Positions 15,701 to 19,748 of a stretch of DNA of 19,748 bases are shown one piece after another (position 1 is the stretch's first letter; each line of letters begins with the position of its first letter). Under the pieces are notes generated by a model. It searched no databases. It had not been told where the DNA came from and worked only from the letters and a program-made list of their open reading frames with translations. The stretch covers positions 1 through 19,748 of the forward strand of contig PWZK01000010.1 of NCBI GenBank assembly GCA_003567495.1. The letters run 5' to 3'. The DNA comes from Candidatus Brocadiaceae bacterium. GTDB taxonomy: Bacteria; Planctomycetota; Brocadiia; SM23-32. A program made the translations under genes and the position numbers.

Positions 15701-16381
15701 TCAGACCTTCAGCCTTATCCCAGGCCCCATTGTAGATGTCAACACGGCCTTCCTGAAGAACCCGTGACCCATACCGGGCGGCCTTATACTCTGGAGGCTG
15801 GTAAAAATTTCCTTAATATTATCCTCAAGCTTTGAACTATCGAAAGAAATCTTTCCTACCGGGACGTGCAAATTGCCCCCGCTGTCGTTCCGAAGTTCCA
15901 CCTTGCCGGCCTTAAACTCCTCCACACCCTTCCCGATATCGCTTCTCAGCGTGCCGTTCTTAGGGCTCGGCATCAGCCCGCGCGGGCCGAGATATCTTCC
16001 CAGCCCTCCTATTTTTCGCATCATCGCCGGAGTTGCCAGAACAACATCAAAGTCCATCCAGCCATCTTCCACCCGGGCTATGAGATCGTCGCTGCCGACA
16101 ACATCGGCTCCGGCATCGGCGGCGGCATCGGCATCCTCGCCCTCAGCAAACACTGCAACCCGAACCGACTTACCCGTCCCGTGCGGTAAACCGACCGAGG
16201 TTCTGATCTGCTGGTCACTGTTGGTCGGATCTATACCCAGCTTCAATGCAAGCTCCACGGTTTCATTGAAAGCGGCATGTTTGCAGGATTTGAGAATCTT
16301 CAAGGCCTCGTCCACGCCGTACTCCCTATCCGTATCAACCCTGGACCGGGCCTCACGGTATCTTTTGCTTCTTTTTGCCAT
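15701..16381 (-). CDS. rplA: 50S ribosomal protein L1
   Basis: A 226-residue uL1, which forms the mobile stalk at the ribosomal exit site and in many bacteria represses its own operon by binding mRNA. Signatures: MAKRSKRYREARSRVD at the start, LGIDPTNSDQQIRTSVGLPHGTGK, DLIARVEDGWMDFDVVLATP, the GRYLGPRGLMPSPKNGT loop, and the C-terminal GNLHVPVGKISFD with TSTMGPGIRLKV. The frame is open further upstream to 16507, but that part overlaps rplK in another frame. The ATG at 16381 carries an excellent GGAGGTG (16389-16395) seven bases upstream, which decides the start. It follows rplK by 49 nt. Confidence 0.98.
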   Translation of the reverse strand: MAKRSKRYREARSRVDTDREYGVDEALKILKSCKHAAFNETVELALKLGIDPTNSDQQIRTSVGLPHGTGKSVRVAVFAEGEDADAAADAGADVVGSDDLIARVEDGWMDFDVVLATPAMMRKIGGLGRYLGPRGLMPSPKNGTLRSDIGKGVEEFKAGKVELRNDSGGNLHVPVGKISFDSSKLEDNIKEIFTSLQSIRPPGMGHGFFRKAVLTSTMGPGIRLKV

Positions 16382-16388
16382 ATCCAAA

Positions 16389-16395
16389 CACCTCC
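16389..16395 (-). promoter_or_regulatory. Shine-Dalgarno that fixes the rplA start
   Basis: GGAGGTG lies seven bases upstream of the ATG at 16381. It rules out the 42-codon upstream extension of the same frame, which would lie inside rplK. Confidence 0.85.
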
Positions 16396-16430
16396 GGTTT
16401 TTTATATCCGCACCAACAGCCAGCGTCTCG

Positions 16431-16874
16431 TCAATCAACCACACTGATGCCGCAACTACGAGCCGTGCCTGCAATAATATTCGCTGCCGCTTCCACATCC
16501 TTTGCATTCAAATCTTCCATTTTCCGCTCGGCTATCTCGCGCAGCTGATCCCGGGTAACCGTACCCACGGATTCCTTGCCGGTCAGCCCCGAGCCCTTGG
16601 CCACCTCGGCGGCCTGCTTGAGCAGATACGATGCCGGGGGCGTCTTTACGTCAAACTCGAATGACCCGTTCTGATATACCCTGACCTCCAGGGGCAAAGG
16701 AACCCCCATCTGATCGCTGGTTTTCTCGTTCACCATGGAGATGAACTGTCCTATGTTGACGTTGTGCTGGCTCAATGCCGGCCCCAGAGGGGGGGCGGGA
16801 TTAGCCTGACCTCCAACGACCTCAAGTTTCAAAACCGCCTTCGGTTGTGCTTTCTTTTTCTTTTTCTTTGCCAT
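16431..16874 (-). CDS. rplK: 50S ribosomal protein L11
   Basis: A 147-residue uL11, part of the GTPase-associated centre, binding the 23S rRNA region targeted by thiostrepton and needed for RelA activation in other bacteria. The N-terminal domain has GQANPAPPLGPALSQHNVNI (22-41) with the proline pair P26 and P29; the usual ALGQHGVNI has become ALSQHNVNI (S35, N38). The rRNA-binding C-terminal domain has KTPPASYLLKQAAEVAKGSG and the final AANIIAGTARSCGISV. The N-terminus carries a run of six lysines, longer than usual. The ATG at 16874 has no strong Shine-Dalgarno. It lies 26 nt after nusG, so translational coupling is plausible. Confidence 0.98.
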   Translation of the reverse strand: MAKKKKKKAQPKAVLKLEVVGGQANPAPPLGPALSQHNVNIGQFISMVNEKTSDQMGVPLPLEVRVYQNGSFEFDVKTPPASYLLKQAAEVAKGSGLTGKESVGTVTRDQLREIAERKMEDLNAKDVEAAANIIAGTARSCGISVVD

Positions 16875-16900
16875 AATTTATTCGGAAACTCACATCAGGT

Positions 16901-17449
16901 TTACGCAGGCTCCACCTGCCAGTAATTCAAATCCACCGGGGTAGGCCTGTTGAAAACATTTATAATCACCTTAACGCGCCCCGTTGCACTGTTTACTTCC
17001 TCAACATGCCCCTTCATATCGTGAAAAGGCCCTTCTTTTATCTCAACTATATCACCCTCTTTAAACTCTATCTCGAGGGCCGCCTCCTCTTCCTCGGCTT
17101 CTTCAGCCTGACCGAGCAGCCGCGCCACCTCTTCGTTGCTCAAAGGAACGGGTTTCCCGCCCCCGACAAAATCCCCGACGGAAGAAGTTTCATTGAGCAA
17201 ATGCCAGATTGAATCAGGTATCTGATCGTCCTCGTCAAGACGGATCTCCATCAGAACATAGCCCGGGAAAAGCTTTTTTTCAACCTGTTTTCGCTTGCCG
17301 CCGCGAATCTCGGCAACCTGCTGCATCGGCACCAAAACAGACGGCACAACATCTCCCAGCCCGGACTCTTCTATGTTCCTCTCGAGCCCGGCTTTTGCCT
17401 GCTCTTCCCTGTTACTCCGCACTCTTATGACATACCACTGATTAGGCAC
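16901..17449 (-). CDS. nusG: Transcription termination/antitermination factor NusG
   Basis: A 182-residue NusG, which binds the RNA polymerase clamp, suppresses pausing, and links transcription to Rho or the ribosome. The NGN domain (about 4-110) begins QWYVIRVRSNREEQAK and holds KKLFPGYVLMEI (58-69). A short acidic linker (AEEAEEEEAALE, 115-126) leads to the KOW domain (130-180) with EGDIVEIKEGPFHDMKG and the terminal RPTPVDLNYWQVE. The start codon is GTG (17447-17449), with AGGG about eight bases upstream; no ATG lies near the conserved N-terminus. It lies between secE and rplK as in most bacteria. Confidence 0.98.
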   Translation of the reverse strand: MPNQWYVIRVRSNREEQAKAGLERNIEESGLGDVVPSVLVPMQQVAEIRGGKRKQVEKKLFPGYVLMEIRLDEDDQIPDSIWHLLNETSSVGDFVGGGKPVPLSNEEVARLLGQAEEAEEEEAALEIEFKEGDIVEIKEGPFHDMKGHVEEVNSATGRVKVIINVFNRPTPVDLNYWQVEPA

Positions 17450-17531
17450 TTTATTACCCTGTTATTGTGTTTCTGGCCACCCCCCTCTGCGGGGACCGGC
17501 ATAATAGCAATCTCTGACCCAGACACTTTAC

Positions 17532-17975
17532 TTACGGCAAAACTTCAACAGCCCTCATAGTATAAGAAATAACTATATCGGCCGAGTAAATAAGCCCTCC
17601 AATAAGTAAAATGCAGACTATCACGACGATCGTATAACGGCGAAGCTCTTCGCGGCCGGGCCATGCAACCTTGTTGAGCTCGCTTTCCGTATCTATAAGA
17701 AGATCCACAAAATTAGCCGTTGCAACGTCAATGGCCTTCACTCCGGTCCTGAAGGCGCCCAAAAACAAAGCGACCACGCAGCCGGAGATAACGAAAACTA
17801 CGGTGCCCCATATCGCTCCGTAAGGCACGCTCATACCCAAAACACTGAAGACTTCCTCCAGTCCGACAAACCGTGTCGTGCGCCAACCGGCAAAAAAAAG
17901 CAGAACCGCGGCCACCGCCACAAGCGATAACCTGGCATACACGCCCTGTGCGGGTTTATAGGGTTTTAGCTGCAT
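17532..17975 (-). CDS. secE: Preprotein translocase subunit SecE (long, three-helix form)
   Basis: A 147-residue SecE, an essential partner of SecY in the membrane translocon. The core common to all SecE proteins is TESELNKVAWPGREEL (96-111), an amphipathic surface helix followed by the transmembrane helix at about 114-136. Two further hydrophobic segments at about 13-31 and 54-76 give three helices, as in E. coli, whereas many bacteria have one. The N-terminus LKPYKPAQGVYAR resembles the YKPGQG start I recall from Planctomycetota SecE proteins. The ATG at 17975 has no clear Shine-Dalgarno. It lies between tRNA-Trp and nusG. Confidence 0.95.
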   Translation of the reverse strand: MQLKPYKPAQGVYARLSLVAVAAVLLFFAGWRTTRFVGLEEVFSVLGMSVPYGAIWGTVVFVISGCVVALFLGAFRTGVKAIDVATANFVDLLIDTESELNKVAWPGREELRRYTIVVIVCILLIGGLIYSADIVISYTMRAVEVLP

Positions 17976-18041
17976 ATTACATTCAGGTAAAATTTAATTC
18001 CGTTAACGCACCATACGAACGGTGTATTTATTCAGCGAGTC

Positions 18042-18117
18042 TGGCAGGCCAGGAGGGACTCGAACCCCCAGCCGCCGGTTTTGGAAACCGGTGCTCTGCC
18101 GGTTGAGCTACTGGCCT
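18042..18117 (-). tRNA. trnW: tRNA-Trp (anticodon CCA)
   Basis: The 76-nt sequence folds as a complete cloverleaf. Acceptor stem AGGCCAG/CTGGCCT with discriminator G and an encoded CCA tail; D arm starting GCTC and closing GAGC; anticodon arm CCGGT-TTCCAAA-ACCGG, giving anticodon CCA; T arm with GGTTCGAGTCC. It lies between rpmG and secE, a common place for tRNA-Trp in bacterial tuf-secE clusters, and is probably processed from the same transcript. Confidence 0.97.
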
Positions 18118-18139
18118 GTCAACCCGTTTATTTCACCGG

Positions 18140-18172
18140 GCCCCGCCTGCAGGCAGGGCCTGTATAGACAGG
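18140..18172. repeat. Palindrome of the GCCTGCAGGC family in the rpmG-tRNA-Trp spacer
   Basis: GCCCCGCCTGCAGGCAGGGC (18140-18159) is a near-perfect inverted repeat with one mismatch, centred on CTGCAG. A 5-bp hairpin, CCTGT-ATAG-ACAGG (18159-18172), follows. It resembles the palindromes at 4749, 4892 and 5302 and shows that the family also enters transcribed spacers of the long operon. Confidence 0.65.
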
Positions 18173-18241
18173 TAAGAGCAAGGAACCGAAATAAACGTAG
18201 TCGCTCATGCGGAAAGCACTACCACGGCGGCAAAAACCAGG

Positions 18242-18391
18242 CTACTTCCTCTTCTCCTTATGCAGGGTACGCGTGCGGCACCTGGAACAGTATTTCTTGA
18301 TATTAATCTTTTCCACTCCGTCCCGGTTCCGCGAAGTGCGGTAATTCTGTTCCTTGCACTCATCGCACTGCAATGTCAGTTCCAGCCTCAT
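18242..18391 (-). CDS. rpmG: 50S ribosomal protein L33 (zinc-ribbon form)
   Basis: A 49-codon gene with start ATG at 18391 and stop TAG at 18242. The protein begins MRLELTLQCDECK and ends TRTLHKEKRK, which fits bL33 in length and pattern. Two CxxC pairs (C9/C12 and C35/C38) make this the zinc-binding (C+) version. L33 is a small protein near the tRNA exit site of the large subunit. AGGTG lies six bases before the ATG, within the 15-nt spacer after tuf, so translational coupling to tuf is likely. The gene is too short for most ORF lists, and its position between tuf and tRNA-Trp supports the call. Confidence 0.95.
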   Translation of the reverse strand: MRLELTLQCDECKEQNYRTSRNRDGVEKINIKKYCSRCRTRTLHKEKRK

Positions 18392-18406
18392 AATACGCAC
18401 CTGTTT

Positions 18407-19597
18407 TTATTCGATTATCTCTGTAACTACGCCGGCTCCGACAGTATTGCCGCCCTCACGGATAGCAAAACGAAGCTGCTCTTCCATGGCGATGGGCTCG
18501 ATCAATTCAGCCTCCAGGCTCACGTTGTCACCCGGCAGCACCATATCCCTGCCCTCGGGCAACTTGACGTTACCGGTAACATCCGTCGTCCTGAAATAAA
18601 ACTGAGGGCGATAGCCGTCAAAAAACGGTGTGTGACGCCCGCCTTCCTCGCCTTTCAGAATATAAACCTCACACTTGAACTTCGTATGCGGGGTTATCGA
18701 ACCGGGCTTTGCAAGAACCTGGCCCCTGGTAAGCTCGTCTTTCTCAACTCCGCGAAGCAAAATCCCTACATTATCGCCGGCCTGGCCAGTGTCGAGAGTT
18801 TTGCGGAACATCTCCACTCCAGTAACGACGGTCTTACGCGTCTCCGTGGTCAACCCCACCATCTCAATCTCGTCGCCGACGGTAACAACGCCGCGCTCAA
18901 CGCGCCCGGTGCCAACCGTTCCGCGCCCCTTTATGCTGAACACGTCTTCCACCGGCATCAGGAACGGTTTATCCACCTCACGCTCTGGCTCGGGGAGATA
19001 GTCGTCCAGCGCCTCCATCAACTCGGCAATCGGCGCCGTAGCTTCCTCACCCTCACCCTCGAGCGCCTGAAGCGCCGAACCCTTGATAACAGGCACATCG
19101 TCGCCGGGGAAATCGTGATCGGTCAGGAGCTCACGAACTTCCATCTCTACCAGCTCCAGCAACTCGGGGTCGTCGAGCTGATCTGTTTTATTTAAAAATA
19201 CAACCATGGCAGGCACATTCACCTGGTGAGCCAGAAGAACGTGCTCGTGAGTCTGCGGCATCGGCCCGTCGGCGGCACTCACAACAAGTATAGCGCCGTC
19301 CATCTGAGCCGCTCCCGTGATCATGTTCTTTATGTAATCACGGTGGCCGGGACAGTCAACGTGAGCATAGTGCCGTTTTTCGGTCTGATATTCCACGTGC
19401 TGCGTGGCTATCGTTATGCCGCGATCGCGCTCCTCGGGAGCGTTGTCGATACTTTCAAATGCCCTGTAGTCGGCCATGCCTATCGAATGCAAATACTTGG
19501 TTATGGCCGCGGTAAGGGTGGTTTTCCCATGATCGATGTGCCCGATCGTACCTATGTTAAGGTGCGGTTTTGTCCTCTTAAACTCTTCTTTCGCCAT
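18407..19597 (-). CDS. tuf: Translation elongation factor Tu
   Basis: A 396-residue EF-Tu, which delivers aminoacyl-tRNA to the ribosome as a GTP complex. GTPase motifs: GHIDHGKT (19-26), the switch I RGITI (59-63), DCPGH (81-85, catalytic H85) and NKTD (136-139). Domain 2 has [13 protein letters not shown], and domain 3 has [14 protein letters not shown] and [16 protein letters not shown]. Unlike E. coli, it has R86 after DCPGH, H117 and H124 in the [12 protein letters not shown] segment, and H161 in DHDFPGDD at the position of Y160 (mature numbering). AAAGGAGGTT eight bases upstream of the ATG is a near-perfect Shine-Dalgarno. The only tuf in the window, it occupies the tufB position, 46 nt after tRNA-Thr. 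Confidence 0.99.
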   Translation of the reverse strand: MAKEEFKRTKPHLNIGTIGHIDHGKTTLTAAITKYLHSIGMADYRAFESIDNAPEERDRGITIATQHVEYQTEKRHYAHVDCPGHRDYIKNMITGAAQMDGAILVVSAADGPMPQTHEHVLLAHQVNVPAMVVFLNKTDQLDDPELLELVEMEVRELLTDHDFPGDDVPVIKGSALQALEGEGEEATAPIAELMEALDDYLPEPEREVDKPFLMPVEDVFSIKGRGTVGTGRVERGVVTVGDEIEMVGLTTETRKTVVTGVEMFRKTLDTGQAGDNVGILLRGVEKDELTRGQVLAKPGSITPHTKFKCEVYILKGEEGGRHTPFFDGYRPQFYFRTTDVTGNVKLPEGRDMVLPGDNVSLEAELIEPIAMEEQLRFAIREGGNTVGAGVVTEIIE

Positions 19598-19643
19598 CAG
19601 TAACCAACCTCCTTTGCTCTCGCAAATTAGTGTAACGCTTTTC

Positions 19644-19719
19644 TGGTGCTGCTGACGGGACTCGAACCCATGGCCTCGTCCTTACCAAGGACGCGCTCTG
19701 CCGACTGAGCTACAGCAGC
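19644..19719 (-). tRNA. trnT: tRNA-Thr (anticodon GGT)
   Basis: A 76-nt cloverleaf: acceptor stem GCTGCTG/CAGCAGC with discriminator A and an encoded CCA; D arm GCTC/GAGC; anticodon arm CGTCC-TTGGTAA-GGACG, giving anticodon GGT; T arm ATGGG-TTCGAGT-CCCGT. It lies directly upstream of tuf, as thrT does before tufB in E. coli. More tRNA genes may lie just past the right edge, where only 29 bases remain. The operon promoter is not in the window. Confidence 0.97.
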
Positions 19720-19748
19720 ACAAAAACCTGCAATCCCAATAAACCGGC

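Noticed and set aside
16382..16507. Upstream extension of rplA
   Set aside because: It overlaps rplK in another frame, and a strong Shine-Dalgarno marks the ATG at 16381.
18260..19195. Plus-strand open frame of 311 codons
   Set aside because: It is antisense to tuf and rpmG, both of which are unmistakable; no motif supports it.

Overview
The window is the right-to-left (minus strand) RNA polymerase/ribosomal protein cluster of a bacterial chromosome. Every gene I can support lies on the minus strand, so transcription runs from the high-coordinate end to the low one. The organism looks like a member of the Planctomycetota/PVC assemblage, an inference from remembered family features without any search. 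The features are a long three-helix SecE with a YKPAQG-type N-terminus, an EF-Tu with GHIDHGKT, an L7/L12 with an N-terminal extension, and intergenic palindromic repeats of a kind I associate with that group.

Layout in transcription order: tRNA-Thr(GGT), tuf, rpmG, tRNA-Trp(CCA), secE, nusG, rplK, rplA, rplJ, rplL, rpoB, rpoC, rpsL, rpsG. This is the tufB-secE-nusG-rplKAJL-rpoBC order with rpsL-rpsG attached. After rpsG the operon meets a 77-nt stem-loop ending in a U-tract, inside about 800 bp of non-coding DNA packed with palindromes. Then come fusA (EF-G), a fused HAD phosphatase/YvcK protein, and a small Cys-cluster (YkgJ-type) protein. The low-coordinate edge runs into AT-rich, heptamer-like repeats.

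The genes work together as the core expression machinery: EF-Tu, EF-G and tRNAs for elongation, S7, S12, L1, L7/L12, L10, L11 and L33 for the ribosome, beta and beta' for RNA polymerase, NusG for elongation and coupling, and SecE for the translocon. The two genes after fusA are not translation factors.

I see no defence system, biosynthetic cluster, CRISPR, prophage or transposase gene. The less ordinary signals are: (1) a 154-bp MITE-like element with terminal inverted repeats and two hairpins sitting between rpoB and rpoC, with a relative between yvcK and the YkgJ-type gene; (2) the HAD-YvcK fusion; (3) natural residues at known antibiotic-resistance positions in S12 (R88), EF-Tu (H161) and RpoB (rifampicin pocket); (4) the repeat-packed gap that detaches fusA from rpsG.
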